DNA of 64,000 nucleotides, taken from the NCBI RefSeq assembly GCF_004379255.2, contig NC_056051.1:25909267-25973266 (forward strand). Direction: 5' to 3'. Source of the DNA: Salvia splendens (lineage: Eukaryota > Streptophyta > Magnoliopsida > Lamiales > Lamiaceae). Shown here piece by piece: positions 33,522 to 45,353 of this stretch (positions are counted from its first letter, which is position 1; each line of letters opens with the position of its first letter). The position numbers and the translations under genes were made by a program. The notes under the pieces are model-generated. The model saw only the letters and a list, made by a program, of their open reading frames with translations. It searched no databases and had not been told where the DNA came from.

Positions 33522-33800
33522 TGTTGGGTCCTCGATAGTGCACACCCGAACTCCACATTAGTATGATATTGTCCGCTTTGGGCAAAGCCCTCACGGTTTT
33601 GCTCTTGGGGTACTCCTCAAAAGGAGTCATACTAATGGAGTTGAGGTAGCTCATTTATATGCTTGCAACTCTTGTCTCTTGGGGTACTCCCCAAAAGGCC
33701 TCATACTAATGGAGTTGGGGTAGTTCATTTATATGCTTGCAACTCTTGTCCATTCTCCGATATGGGATATGGTTTGCTTGACCGTAGCGTCGACCTAACA
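33522..33800. repeat. TRIM/solo-LTR-like repeat
   Basis: A segment bounded by TGTTGGGTC and GACCTAACA, a TG...CA end structure with short inverted ends as in LTRs. No matching 5-base target duplication was found. It contains a 74-base tandem duplication (listed) and the phrase ccgatatgggatatgg near the right end. The element class is a guess. Confidence 0.4.
33602..33749 (+). repeat. 74-bp tandem duplication
   Basis: 33602-33675 and 33676-33749 are equal-length copies starting ctcttggggtactcc and ending ttgcaactcttgt, differing at only a few positions. Confidence 0.85.
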
Positions 33801-34592
33801 AGTATCCTAATTAGTAAGCCCTAAAAATCACCCATGTTTTCATGATTTAAGCCTTTCTAGTCTTGTAGGTAGGGATGAGCATTAATTTTTTAGATCTAAT
33901 TTTTGAACCGGTCAAAAAAATTGAATTTTGAAAGAACAAATTGAATCGATCCGAAACATCCAAAAATCTAAAATCTAATATTTCTGAAATAAATATCTGT
34001 AATATTCAAAAAAAAAATCCAAAAAAGCCAAAAATCCAAAATAAATTGTTTAGTTATCATAAATTTATATATAATTTAAATACAATTCGGGTTTTGTAAT
34101 TAAAAAAACTTACCCGAATTGAACTGAATTTTTTAGTAATTTTGAAGGAAAAGAAATTCGGCCTGATTCAAAGATGTAAAATAACCTAATTGAATTTAAT
34201 ATTTCAAATTGGTTCATTTGAAATTGTTCGCCCCTACTTATTAGTTATTTAGTACACATTAGAAAATAATTAATCTGATCGAGTCATGAATATTTCAAAG
34301 CCGACCATATTTATTACCCAAACTGAGAGGTTTTGGAGATGCCAGCAAATGCAAGCACTTTATCTTGGAATATAGTTAGTTTTAGGACAAGTAGAAATAG
34401 ATAGGTCGAAGGGTGTGACATGTTTCAATGAAAACGTACGTGAAGCTAGTTTGAGTAACTATATATGGTGGTCCATATATGACTTTTCTTTTGCATCTTT
34501 GAGTCTTATCTCATTCTAGTGCATGCCCCACTCTTGAAATGGACGGTTATTACTTTGTACAAACAAAGTAATTACTAAGAGAATACTATATA

Positions 34593-34830
34593 CAACTTCC
34601 GTCCCGCATTAACTGTCGTATTTACTTTTCTGCACTCATTTTTGTAAAAATAATAATAAATAATTAAAGTCGAGAGATAGTAAAATTAGAGAGAGAACAC
34701 GGTAGAGAAGAGTCTTCTTTACATTATTCTCTCACTTACTTTACTATTTCTCCGCTTTAACTATTTATTATTATTTTTATAAAACGAGTGCAAAAAATTA
34801 AATGTGACAGTTAATGTGGAACGGATGTAG
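34593..34830. mobile_element. MITE with long terminal inverted repeats
   Basis: The left end cttccgtcccgcattaactg and the reverse complement of the right end (catccgttccacattaactg) match for about 30 bases. TA flanks both sides. Confidence 0.7.
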
Positions 34831-35247
34831 TAATTGTCATTATACATTGGCGGTTTTGGGGGCGAGATTATCAGTTTGTTAGGATCGAAAAACTCAATTA
34901 TCTCGAGTCATTAAAATTGTCAAACCTTATTATGGTCATATGATGTGACAACTCTGTTCTAACCTCGCCCAATGGTCCTAGAATTTACTACCTCTACCTA
35001 TGTACTTGTAGAAAATTCTACTACAAACTACTCCTATAAATCATCTAGTTATTCAACTACAAAATCAAGTTTATTTTATTATTCAAACATACAGGCCCCC
35101 AGTGGAACTATCTAAGACCTACACTTTTTTTCTTCTTTTTTATTTATTTATTTATTATTATTAAGAAAGAATTGTTAGAAAAGCTATGGAGTTTAGTCAA
35201 TTATCGATCCGGCTCACAATTTTAGTAATCAATAAAAAAAAGTAGTA

Positions 35248-35475
35248 CTCCTTCCATCCCAACTAAGTTGAGTCGTATTCGTTTTTGGGATGTCCCAATT
35301 AAATTAAGTCATTTCCTTTGTTGACTAAAAACAAAACATTCAATCACTCTTATTTTTTTATATCACCTATTTTACTCTCTTTTTATCTTTCTTACTTTAT
35401 TAATCTCTTTTACTTTTCAACACAATTTCTTAATCTCTGTTTCTAAAAGTTTTGTATACAAAGGGCGTATGAAGT
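35248..35475. mobile_element. Stowaway-like MITE, right end degraded
   Basis: Starts ctccttccatcccaacta after TA. The right end (aagggcgta) matches poorly, so the boundary is approximate. Confidence 0.45.
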
Positions 35476-35797
35476 TTGAAGTTCTCAATTATACATTAGC
35501 AAAAAAGTGGTGAAATTATATCAGATATAAAGTCGTAAAATTATACTACATTGATGTACGTATTGTCAGTGAGTAAAAACCAACAATCTTTAACAAAGAA
35601 ATCCACATAGATTAAAAAAAATAAAAAATATTGCACTAATACGATTAGATTTTTTTATCATAAGTTAATTGAGAACAAATTCAAATCTCACAACTTTTTC
35701 CAACTACTTTTGTAAGTTGGGAACGAACCAAAAATTATTAAATTTCACTATTTTTATGACAATTTACTCAAATAATAATTATAATATTAATATTTTA

Positions 35798-36058
35798 CTC
35801 CCTCCGTCCTGGCTAAGATGATACATTCCTTAGTCGGCACGGGATTTTAGAAGTTGGTTAAAGTGGTTAATTGGAGAAAGAAATAGTAGTGTAAGTATTA
35901 AATGGAAAGAAAAAGAGAGTTGAATATTTAATTGAGAAGAAAAAAAAGTGGTCGGATGTATTAATTGCAAAGAGAAAGTTACTAAAAATAAAAATGTATA
36001 ATCTTGATTGGGACAAACTTAAAAGGAAAGTGTGTCATATTAAATGGGACTGAAGGAG
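35798..36058. mobile_element. Stowaway MITE
   Basis: Termini ctccctccgtcct and gggactgaaggag are inverted matches. TA is present at 35796-35797 and 36059-36060. The interior is non-coding. Confidence 0.75.
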
Positions 36059-36478
36059 TACTATAGACAGTACTCCCGTAGTTAAAATAAAAGAAGATAT
36101 TTTACTACAGCAAAATTTCCAGCCTGTGGGCCCGCCACCTGAGCCAACACACCTGGAAGCAGAAGATAAGGTATGGGGCCCCACGCAGCCTAATTGCTAT
36201 GGCCCATCCTTCTTCAACAATTTGAAAGATGAAAAAGGAAATTCCATTTAATCAAAGACTTCAGTAATAAATATTTGGATAAAATATAAAAGGACACTAA
36301 GATTTAATCACATAGAGATTGGTTTCCCATGCTATGCAAACATGTGTTGTTATGTCACACTTTCATTTTCCATAGCACACTATTAGGCTATTAGCAATTA
36401 AAGTACTACTACTGAAAATAAATCCAAGACTATGCAATGTGGGAAATATTAGAAAATTTACTATATACTCCTACTAGC

Positions 36479-36824
36479 TTTTTTTTAACACACACACACA
36501 CAGGTACACACCCACACACATATCGGAGTTCGTGATACATTCGGCAAGCGAGCTAACCCTGACACACAGCCCCTCATGGCTCGAAGACTAGCCCTGACAC
36601 ATGCAGCCACGCACCAGCCTGTGAGCAAGAACCTCCTCAGGCTCGTTCTCTAGCCCCCCGTTCGACGGGTCCGGGGCAGCCGGGGTCGGGACCGTAAATT
36701 CTCACCATCAAGCGGGTCGGGTCTGCAAGCTTGCCAAGCCCAAAGGCCCACAGGAGAAATTAATCCCAAGTTGCGCCATCCAGGATTCGAACTCATGACC
36801 TCTTGGATGGCGGTATCCTTGCCT
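36479..36824 (-). mobile_element. tRNA-derived SINE, minus strand
   Basis: On the minus strand the head contains ggtcatgagttcgaatcc, a good tRNA box B, followed by a roughly 270-base body of mixed composition unlike the AT-rich surroundings. It ends in a GT-rich run and a short A tract (ac repeat and t8 on the plus strand near 36480-36503). Head boundary is approximate. No coding capacity. Confidence 0.6.
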
Positions 36825-37071
36825 CACGTCTGTCAAATTTCACTAGATATTAATATAGGCCAAAGGTTTAACTTTTTTCCTAATTATAATGAACTAGTAT
36901 TGATCGTTATATGCTAGTTTCCTAGTATATAAAATATGACGTATAGCCGCTAATATCACGAACTTATGGCATTTTTCCTGTAAACTTCTCTGCTAAAATC
37001 ATAAACATGAACGGGTTTTACCAATTTTTAACCCGGCCTTATTAATATCTAGTGAAATTTGACAGACGTGA
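36824..37071. repeat. 32-base perfect inverted repeat with a ~184-base loop
   Basis: 36824-36855 (cacgtctgtcaaatttcact...) is the exact reverse complement of 37040-37071. It could be a small foldback element or MITE. It abuts the SINE head. No target duplication was recognised. Confidence 0.75.
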
Positions 37072-37292
37072 CACACCTTCAAATTTACATGTATCCCGCC
37101 CGATTCAAAGTACGGATTTGTACATGAATTTGGCTAGTTATTGTGGTGATGCAAAACTACTTCAATTGATACAATAAACTAAAAGTAATTCCATGTATCT
37201 AGCTAGTAGTATTATTAAAGAAGAACGCTTTTTTCTATTTTGGCCTAGGTATATTTGGGGATCACTAGTGAGACCAAATTCTTCACCACTTT

Positions 37293-37900
37293 AGAGTATC
37301 CACACACTTCCCTGGACAAACCACTTTTTATTGTCTTCAGCCACTTCTGATTTGCCCACAGCGACAAAAAAAAGTTTCCACAGCAATAATTGACACTTTT
37401 TTTTGCCACATTTCACTTTATTTTATTTTTTGTATATTTTAATTCAATTATAATTAAAATTATCTAACTGTAAATAATTAGAAAACAAGATAATAATAAA
37501 ATTAAAAAAACTATTGGGACCAAATATTCGTTGTATTATGGATACGGGAAAATCTTCGTCTCCACCGTGTATTTTTAGAGATAGAAAAATTAGAGAGTGA
37601 AAAGTGGATAGAGAGTGAAATGGGTGTGAAGATGTGTGTGGAGTGAAAATGAAGATGGGAGGTGTATTTATAATAAAAATTATTAAAATTTCGAAATTAA
37701 AAAAAAATGGCTAAGCCGCGCCGGAATGGCCGCACAGTAGACCGCACGGCTCTATCGCCGCGGCGCTCCCCACCCCACCGCGTCCTCACCGAGTAGTCGG
37801 ATGGCCCTTCCGTCCACGCCGGGGCGGACGTTTCCTCCACTAAGGATCACCGCGGCTGCGGCGACTCCGGGGTGGCCGGCGCGCCGCCTACCCTTATAGG
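37293..37900. mobile_element. possible truncated PIF/Harbinger-type element with a GC-rich end
   Basis: The left edge reads tta then gagtatccaca, like a TTA target site followed by a common plant Harbinger MITE terminus. The right part, 37715-37900, is a GC-rich block (ggccgcacag, ccgcggcggc) that stands out from the flanks. No matching right terminus was found. Confidence 0.3.
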
Positions 37901-38342
37901 TCACTTATAAGTTTATTTGTTCAAGAACTCAATTCTCCACTTCTCACAATCGATCAAGTGTAATGTGGGAGACTAATTAATTAGAAATATTTGTTTCTAT
38001 GTAGTGTAACATGAAAATAATCAAATCATACAATTACATAGTATATCTCTTGTGCAATTAAAGATCATCAAATTAACCTTATGTATATAGTGATTAAAAT
38101 CGAATTGTGATCATTACTACTTCACAAAAAAATCAGCTCAATGATCCCAACTGTTAAAAACCATGGCCTTCCCAAAACCCTAGAAATCCTCTATATTCAT
38201 CATCACACCACTTCAAAAACAAAAAAAAATAGCACCAAATCAAAAATTATATTGAAGAAAAAAAAAACAGACTCATGAATAATTTTGAAAGACAAAATAA
38301 ATTACTCAAACCTCACGTGCATGTGTTTTACATATCTCCACC

Positions 38343-39500
38343 TCACGAGTGGTGGCTACTGTCGTCGCCGCCGCCGTGGGACCCACTCGCCTGAGGATCC
38401 GACATTCCTCCGCCCCGATAATGACTCAATCCGCCCAGCACACCCAATTGCCCCTCCCCTCCGCTCAATTGCTGGCTCGGTAGCAGCGTGATTGGCCCGG
38501 GAAAGTTCATGAAATGCAAGCCGCTCGAAGCGCTGCCTCGATACAACGCGGCGGCTGCGGCGGCGCTGCTGCTGTTGGCGCTCGGAAACGTCCAAATCGG
38601 ATCGAATCCGGCCATGTTGCTCGAATTCGCCACCATCCAGAAATTCGCCGGCGCGGCGGCTTGGCTCGCCGCCGCCGCCGCCATGGCGGAGGCGTTGCTC
38701 GACTGCAGCAGGTAATCCTGCTCCTGCTCCGCCCTCCGTTTCCGCCCCATGCCGCCACCGTCTTCCATTTCCCCCAAATCAATCGAATTTTCCCGCGCTT
38801 CCTGCTTCGCCGGCATCATAAAGCTAGGGTTCAGGACTCCGCCGGCCGCCGGAAAATTGAGGATCGCGGCGGAGGAGGGGGAGGGATCGCCGGGGAAGAG
38901 GCTTCCGCGGCGGTGGTGTAGCGGCGACGGCGACGGCGACATGGCGTAGGTAGGGTTGAAGTAGGTGGACCTGAGCTGGGACGGCACCGACATGCTGGAG
39001 CCGGAGCTGCGGAGGGAGATGTTTAGCGAGGTGAAGTTGGCCGGGATGGTGCCGGTGCCCGTGGCCGCGATCACGGACGGCTCGGCCTGCTGGAGGAGCC
39101 ACTCGATGGTCTCTCCGTCCGATTTGTGGCCGAGCTCCCGCGTCAGCTGGAAAACCCTAGCCGCGCATAGGGCCGGCATCCGGATGCGGCGGCCACGGCC
39201 GTCCACCTTCGTGTGGCGGTCCTTCGTGGAGGTGCGCTTAGGTGGAGGCTTCTTGGCAGCCTCGGAGGCGGCCGTGATGATCTGGAGCGAAGAGGCAGAG
39301 GCGGAGCAGTTGTAATTAGGGTTTGAGGGGGCCGAGACCGAGATGGCGAGGGAGGGGTAGGGGGAGCTAGTCGATTCATCTTCCTTCTTTTCGAGTAATT
39401 GGAACGGGAAATTGAGGCGGCTGTGGTGGTGGTCGTGGTCGTGGTGGAGGTGGAAATGATCATCACCTCCTTCCATGATCACATTTAGGTATAGTAACAA
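38343..39500 (-). CDS. TCP14: class I TCP transcription factor, TCP14-like
   Basis: Class I TCP factors control cell proliferation, germination and immunity outputs; TCP14 is also a hub for pathogen effectors. A single exon encodes 385 residues. The TCP basic helix-loop-helix domain is at about 88-146 ([20 protein letters not shown], then [18 protein letters not shown] and [19 protein letters not shown]). [19 protein letters not shown] follows, as in TCP14/15/8. His-rich ([10 protein letters not shown]) and Ala/Ser-rich stretches flank it. The C terminus carries [15 protein letters not shown] and [13 protein letters not shown], both family features. The start [14 protein letters not shown] corresponds to the family's usual LNVIM N terminus; the internal Met at residue 9 is a possible alternative. 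The gene is unusually GC-rich for the window. A recent copia element lies about 1.2 kb upstream. Confidence 0.94.
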   Translation of the reverse strand: MLLYLNVIMEGGDDHFHLHHDHDHHHSRLNFPFQLLEKKEDESTSSPYPSLAISVSAPSNPNYNCSASASSLQIITAASEAAKKPPPKRTSTKDRHTKVDGRGRRIRMPALCAARVFQLTRELGHKSDGETIEWLLQQAEPSVIAATGTGTIPANFTSLNISLRSSGSSMSVPSQLRSTYFNPTYAMSPSPSPLHHRRGSLFPGDPSPSSAAILNFPAAGGVLNPSFMMPAKQEARENSIDLGEMEDGGGMGRKRRAEQEQDYLLQSSNASAMAAAAASQAAAPANFWMVANSSNMAGFDPIWTFPSANSSSAAAAAALYRGSASSGLHFMNFPGPITLLPSQQLSGGEGQLGVLGGLSHYRGGGMSDPQASGSHGGGDDSSHHS

Positions 39501-40670
39501 AACATGATTTTTTTTAATAGTATAACTATAACCCCACTTCTTGAAAAACCTTCTTGAAAAATGAATTGAAGTAGAACTTAATTTTATTTAATGTGTGTGT
39601 GTGTGTGACATAAGAAGAATTATATTTTCTCTCTTTTGTGAAGCAATTCCTCTTCAACAATGGAGGGAGAAAGAGGGAGAAGAGATGAGGACAAGCTTTA
39701 AGCAACAAAGATAATGAGTGAGAATTATATGGGGTGTGAGCTTTAAAAAGCAAAATAAAAAAGGAAATTAAATTGCAAAGGGGAAAAAGAACATGCTTTT
39801 GTTGGGGCTCTTTTTTTATTGTCTTTTTGACAAAAAACCCTTTATTGAAATGCACCAGAAAGAAGAATAACGAGATTTTGTGATCATTCTTGATATTTTT
39901 TATCTATTTATTCATTCTCCTCTTTTTCGTTTTTGGTGATAATATATATATATATATATAATACCCTTTTCTCTTTTTATCTTTTTCTTTCTTGCCAACT
40001 CAAATCCCAAAACTTCTTCTAATTAACTAATAATCAATAATGATCGTACACCCTTCATCAACATATTTTTCTCCATAATTATATATAGGGATAAATAGTT
40101 TTCTTGAGCTATATAAATTAGTTATTTTCAATTATTTTATTTTTCATTTTTATTTTTATTTTTATTTTTTTATATTATTGTGGTTGGACAGTAGCTTTGG
40201 TTCAGAGTCCACGTGAGGTGCTCTTTTTATCATTCAATCCATAAAGACAATGGTGTCCAAAATGGGACCCAATCTCAAGTCAAAAAATTGAGAGAGACTT
40301 AGGGGAAAAAATGATTTTAATGAAAAATTGGGGTTGATGTGTGGGGGGTATGTGTCACCCTCTAATTCATGTAATCATTTCATTTTGCCTTTGGTTCTTT
40401 GCCTTTTTTTCTGCTGGAATTTTGCTTTTTGGGCACTTGTTAATTAAGTAGCCTTAATCAATGTTTTGCTTGCCACATCAAGCCTAAGATATTTTAATTT
40501 TTATTGTGATGCTGTCACACCAATCTTTTGGGGAAGCAAAATGATGTAGTTCAGTTTTTAAATTATCAGATATTGTTGAATATTCGTGACTGTGTATTAA
40601 AGAAAGATTGATTTTTATGAAAACATTATGGAGAAGTTGAGAAAATATTTATTTCTGGGGCTGGAGTAGG
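39501..40670. other. TCP14-like 5' UTR/promoter; two microsatellites
   Basis: (GT)n at about 39592-39606 lies in the probable 5' leader, and (AT)n at about 39942-39961 further upstream. The rest is AT-rich. No other gene was found before the copia element. Confidence 0.55.
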
Positions 40671-40675
40671 AATTC

Positions 40676-40987
40676 TGTTGAGATTAATCGGAGATGCGAT
40701 CGAATTGTAGGAGTGAATTTAAGCAAGGAATTGCAAGTGAGAATCTTGAAGAATGTATTTTATTTCTTGGAGATGAATTTTTCAGAGAGAATGTGGAAAA
40801 ATCAGATTACCTTTTCTAAATCCGATTTCCCTCCTTTTAAACTACAACTAAGCGTTTAAATCCTACGGCTAGGATTTAATCTCTACTCGATCGTGCATCT
40901 GACGGCTCCTGAGCCATTTCAGCTAATGAAGCGCGTTTCACCATATTTGCAGCATCATCAATTGCATCTAAGCAATCAACTTCTACA
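40676..40987 (-). repeat. copia LTR (3' LTR in element orientation)
   Basis: Begins tgttgagatt and ends cttctaca on the plus strand; 312 bases, matching the LTR at 45037. Confidence 0.95.
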
Positions 40988-40998
40988 AATCTCCACCT

Positions 40999-43900
40999 TT
41001 ATTGCTTAGATGAATTCTTCAGCCACCGCTGATCACACAAACCCACCAGCCTCCGGCACAATTCAAACTTTTCTCTTGGCAATGGTTTGGTCAGCATGTC
41101 TGCTGGATTAACAGCCGTGTCAACCTTGAATAGGCTCACATTTCCATTCTCTACTTCTTCCCTCACGAAATGCAACCGCACATCAATGTGCTTACTACGT
41201 TCGTGGAATACTTGATGCTTCGCTAAGCTCAAAGCAACATTGTTGTCACAGCCTATAGGCACTGTCAGCTGCTCTACCCCAAAATCAGTTGCTATCCCCC
41301 TTAACCATGTACTCTCTTTCACTGCTGATGTTAATGCAATATATTCAGCTTCTATAGTAGAAAGAGCCACTACACTTTGCAATCCTGATTTCCAGCTAAC
41401 AGCCGCCCCATACATTGTGAAGATGTACCCTGATTGGGATTTTCTGGTGTCCAAGCTCCCAGCAAAATCACTATCACAGAACCCAACTAAAGCATGTCCT
41501 TCATTGTAATCACAGCTCTTGAACAATATTCCTACATCTCCAGCTCCTCTTAGATATCTCAGAATCCATCTCAGTGCCTGCCAATGTTCTCTTCCATGAT
41601 TGCTCATATACCTGCTGGTACAACTGACTGCTTGAGCCACATCTGGCCTTGTACCAATCATGGCATACATCACACTTCCAACTACATTGGCATACGTGAT
41701 ATTCTGCATTTCAGACCTCTCTTCCTCAGTTTTTGGTGACTGCTCCACAGTGAGCCTGAAATGTTGAGCCATTGGGGTTGCTGTGACTTTGGAGTTTTCC
41801 ATCTTGAATCTCCTCAATACTCTAGATATGTAGTCACTCTGATTCAACCATATCTCTCTCCTTTTTCTGTTCCTCACAATGTTCAAACCAAGGATCCTCT
41901 TAGCTCCACCTAGATCCTTCATGTCAAAAGCCAAGCTTAAATCATGCTTAACTTTCTGAACCTCAATCTTTGATGCCCCTGCCACAAGCATGTCATCTAC
42001 ATATAACAGCAAATAAGCCACTGCTACTCCATGTTTCTTCTTGATATAAACACATTCATCATATCTGGATCTTTCAAATCCATTACTCAGCACATAGTCA
42101 TCAAACTTTTTGTGCCACTGTCTACTGGCTTGCTTCAGTCCATAGAGGCTCTTTTTCAATAGACATACCTTGTCTTCCATTCCATGCCTAACAAAACCCT
42201 CTGGTTGGCACATGTAGATAGTTTCCTCCAAGTCACCATGAAGAAAAGTTGTCTTAACATCTAATTGTTCCATTTCCCAGTCCAGTTTTGCCACCACAGC
42301 CAGCAGAACTCTTATCGAAGTGTGTTTTACCACAGGTGAAAACACCTCATTGTAGTCAACACCTTGTTCTTGAGTGAACCCTCGGGCTACCAATCTTGCC
42401 TTGAATCTTATCTTTTCATTATCTGCTGATTCAATCTTTTTCTTGAACAGCCACTTGCAAGAGATCAGCTTCCTGCCCTCCACTTTATCCACCAAGATCC
42501 AGGTTCCATTCTTGAGTAAGGAATCAATTTCATCAATCATGGCTTTCAACCACTGATCCTTCTCTTTACAGTTCATTGCTTCTTTGTATGAGCCTGGTTC
42601 AGACATCTCTATTTCCTCAGCCACACAAAGAGCAAAATACAACATATCATAGTCAGCATATCTTGCTGGAGGTCTCATATTTCTCCTCCTGACCCTATCT
42701 CTGGCCAGCTGATACCCCTCTGTCTCTGATTGTGCTCCAGAACCTTCACCACTATCTGGTTGCATGGTGATTTCCTCATCATCTGCTTTCTGGGACTCCA
42801 CCTCAATCTGAGTCATTTCCACAGATTTCTGCACAGCTTCACTTTTGCTTCTGAATGGCATTTCATTTTCCACAAAAGTAACATCTCTACTAATCAATAC
42901 TTTGTGGTTTCCTGGCTCTATACACCAGAGTCTATAACCTTTCACTCCGGTCTCATATCCAAGCATGACACACCTCACAGCTCTAGCATCCAACTTAGTC
43001 TGCTTCAAGTATGCAAATGCTTTGCAGCCAAACGGTTTAAGATGGTTGTATTCACCATAGCTTCCATACCATCTCAGATCTGGTGTGTCTCCATCTATGC
43101 TAGATGAAGGACATTTGTTAATCATCTTCACTGCAGTAGCCACAGCCTCAGCCCAGAATCTCTTCTCCATTCCAGAAGACAGCAACATACACCTCACCCT
43201 TTCCATGATAGTTCTGTTACCCCTCTCTGCAACACCATTCTGCTGTGGATTCAATGGAACAGTGCGATGTCTCTTAATGCCTTTAGATTTGCAAAATTCA
43301 CCAAATTCCCTTGACACAAACTCTAAACCATTATCAGTTCTCAGGCACTTCACCACACACCCCTTTTCTTGCTCAACTAGAGCACACCATTCCTTAAACT
43401 TTGATAGAGCCTCAGATTTCTCTTTGAGGATATATATCCAAAATTTTCTGGAATAATCATCAATCACTGACATATAATACCTTCCCCCACCCACTGACAC
43501 CACAGGAGAGGGCCCCCATAGATCACTATGCACATAATCTAATGGAGCTTTAGATGTGTGTTTACCTTTCTGAAATGGTAATTTCTTGGCTTTTCCCATC
43601 ATGCACTCTTCACAAGCCTTGTCTGGTTTCTCATCTACTCCAGATATCACCTCCCTCTTCATCAATTCCCTGATACTCCCCATAGCTGGATGCCCCAATT
43701 TCTTATGCCAAGTGACAGCAGTCTCCACTCCAACATTGTTGACTTGCTCACTTAGTACAACAGCCGAGCCACAGAGATAATATAGACTGCCATTTCTTCT
43801 GCCTTTCATGACCACAACTCCATTTCTTCTCACCTCCATGACTCCATCTGATGAGCAGAATGAGCATCCTTTCCTTTCCAACATTCCCAGAGAGATCAAG

Positions 43901-44963
43901 TTTCTCTTCACTTCAGGGATGTATCTGACATCATTCAATATAGCAGAGGAATTATCATCTAATCTGAACCGAATCTTCCCAATCCCCTCAATCTTACACA
44001 CTTGATCATTTCCCAGTACTACAGATCCATGTGCATCAGAAATCTCCTCAAACAACTCAAGATTTGGGCACATGTGCAAGCTACAACCAGAGTCCAATAT
44101 CCATGGCTCTCCACACCCCTTCTCCATGACATTCAGTGCATGCGGGACTTCCATTTCTTGCACACAATCTGAGCTAGATTTAGATGGACCAGCTTCTTGC
44201 GCTTGCTTCCTTTTCCATGCGAAACAATCTTTCTTCAAATGTCCCGGTTTCTTGCACCAAAAACAAGCACGAGATTCCCTCTCTTTCTGGTCCATGCCAT
44301 TGGTTCTGGGAGCATCTCTTTCTTTCTTGAACGGCTTCTTGCCTTTGAATTTCTTTATGTTGAGGCTCTCGGACGTCGGCTCATTCCCCTTTTCTGTACA
44401 TCGTTGGATTTCTTTAGATCTTATGGCCGATTGTACTTGCACCAGGGATACAGTTCCCTCTCTGCCAAACAAGATAGCATCTCTCATTTGATCATAAGAC
44501 TTAGGCAAAGCATTCAATAAGAGTATAGCCTTGTCTTCTTCCCCAAGCTTGACATCAATATTTTCAATGTCATCAATGGCCTTATTGAAATCTTCCAACT
44601 GCTCCAATACATCTTTATCCTCTGTGAATCGATATGATACAGCCTTTGCTTCATGAAGAGCCGATTTGCCAACGACTTTGTCATGTATAATTCTTCGCAC
44701 TTCTCAAGAATTCCTAGCGCAGTGGTTTCTTTGGCCACCTCACGCAAGACCTTGTCTCCTAGACTCAAGACCACCACGCTATGCGCTTTTGCGAGTACTT
44801 CCGCCCGCTTAACCTTGGCCTTATCATCGAGCACCACCTCTGGATCATCCTTGTTCAACGCATCCGCCAATCCCTGCTGAATTAGCAACGCTCGGATCTT
44901 CATTCGCCAAAGACCGAAATCGTTCTTTCCCGTGAACTTCTCCGCCTCAAACCTAGAAGCCAT
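40999..44963 (-). CDS. copia Gag-Pol polyprotein, single frame break in Gag
   Basis: Starting at 44963 (MASRFEAEKFTGKNDFGLW), Gag reads to about 44640. There a one-base loss puts the rest in another frame, which then stays open to the stop at 40999. In the long frame: zinc knuckle CFWCKKPGHLKKDC, protease DSGCS, integrase zinc finger (WHKKLGHP...CEECMMGKAKK), integrase core (DLWGP, DDYSRKFW, NPQQNGVAERG), RT (LDVKTTFLHGDLEE, YVDDM) and RNase H (DSDFAGSLDTRKS, LSTIEAEYIAL). Pol appears complete, about 1,200 residues downstream of the break. The break means this copy probably cannot make normal Gag-Pol unless the base call is wrong. The RT and RNase H motifs resemble the Tork/Tnt1 lineage. Confidence 0.9.
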
Positions 44964-45036
44964 TTTGATCCAATCCAGAGCTCAATCAACGTAAGAATCA
45001 ATCGCCACCTCCGCCGTTCCCACAGACTGCGCCACT

Positions 45037-45348
45037 TGTTGAGATTAATCGGAGATGCGATCGAATTGTAGGAGTGAATTTAAGCAAGGAATTGCAAGTG
45101 AGAATCTTGAAGAATGTATTTTATTTCTTGGAGATGAATTTTTCAGAGAGAATGTGGAAAAATCAGATTACCTTTTCTAAATCCGATTTCCCTCCTTTTA
45201 AACTACAACTAAGCGTTTAAATCCTACGGCTAGGATTTAATCTCTACTCGATCGTGCATCTGACGGCTCCTGAGCCATTTCAGCTAATGAAGCGCGTTTC
45301 ACCATATTTGCAGCATCATCAATTGCATCTAAGCAATCAACTTCTACA
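45037..45348 (-). repeat. copia LTR (5' LTR in element orientation)
   Basis: Same 312-base sequence as 40676-40987; no difference was seen on reading. Confidence 0.95.
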
Positions 45349-45353
45349 AATTC

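Larger units (their letters stand above)
40676..45348 (-). mobile_element. Ty1/copia LTR retrotransposon (Tork/Tnt1-like), young insertion
   Basis: A 4.67-kb element with 312-base LTRs at 40676-40987 and 45037-45348 that look identical by eye. The target duplication is aattc at 40671-40675 and 45349-45353. On the minus strand the 5' LTR is followed by agtggcgcagtctgtgg, a TGG-starting primer-binding site that is not the initiator-Met type. The other end has a purine tract (aaaggtggagatt) just before the 3' LTR. The Gag-Pol layout (GAG, protease, integrase, RT, RNase H) is copia-type. The insertion lies about 1.2 kb upstream of the TCP14-like gene. Identical LTRs imply a recent insertion. Confidence 0.95.

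Noticed and set aside
36770..36810. Possible tRNA gene on the minus strand
   Set aside because: Box B is good, but no cloverleaf or matching acceptor stem is present; it fits a SINE head better.
38488..39315. Plus-strand frames of 75-135 residues over the TCP gene
   Set aside because: GC-rich antisense shadows of the TCP14-like coding region.
41240..44880. Plus-strand frames within the copia element
   Set aside because: Antisense shadows of Gag-Pol.
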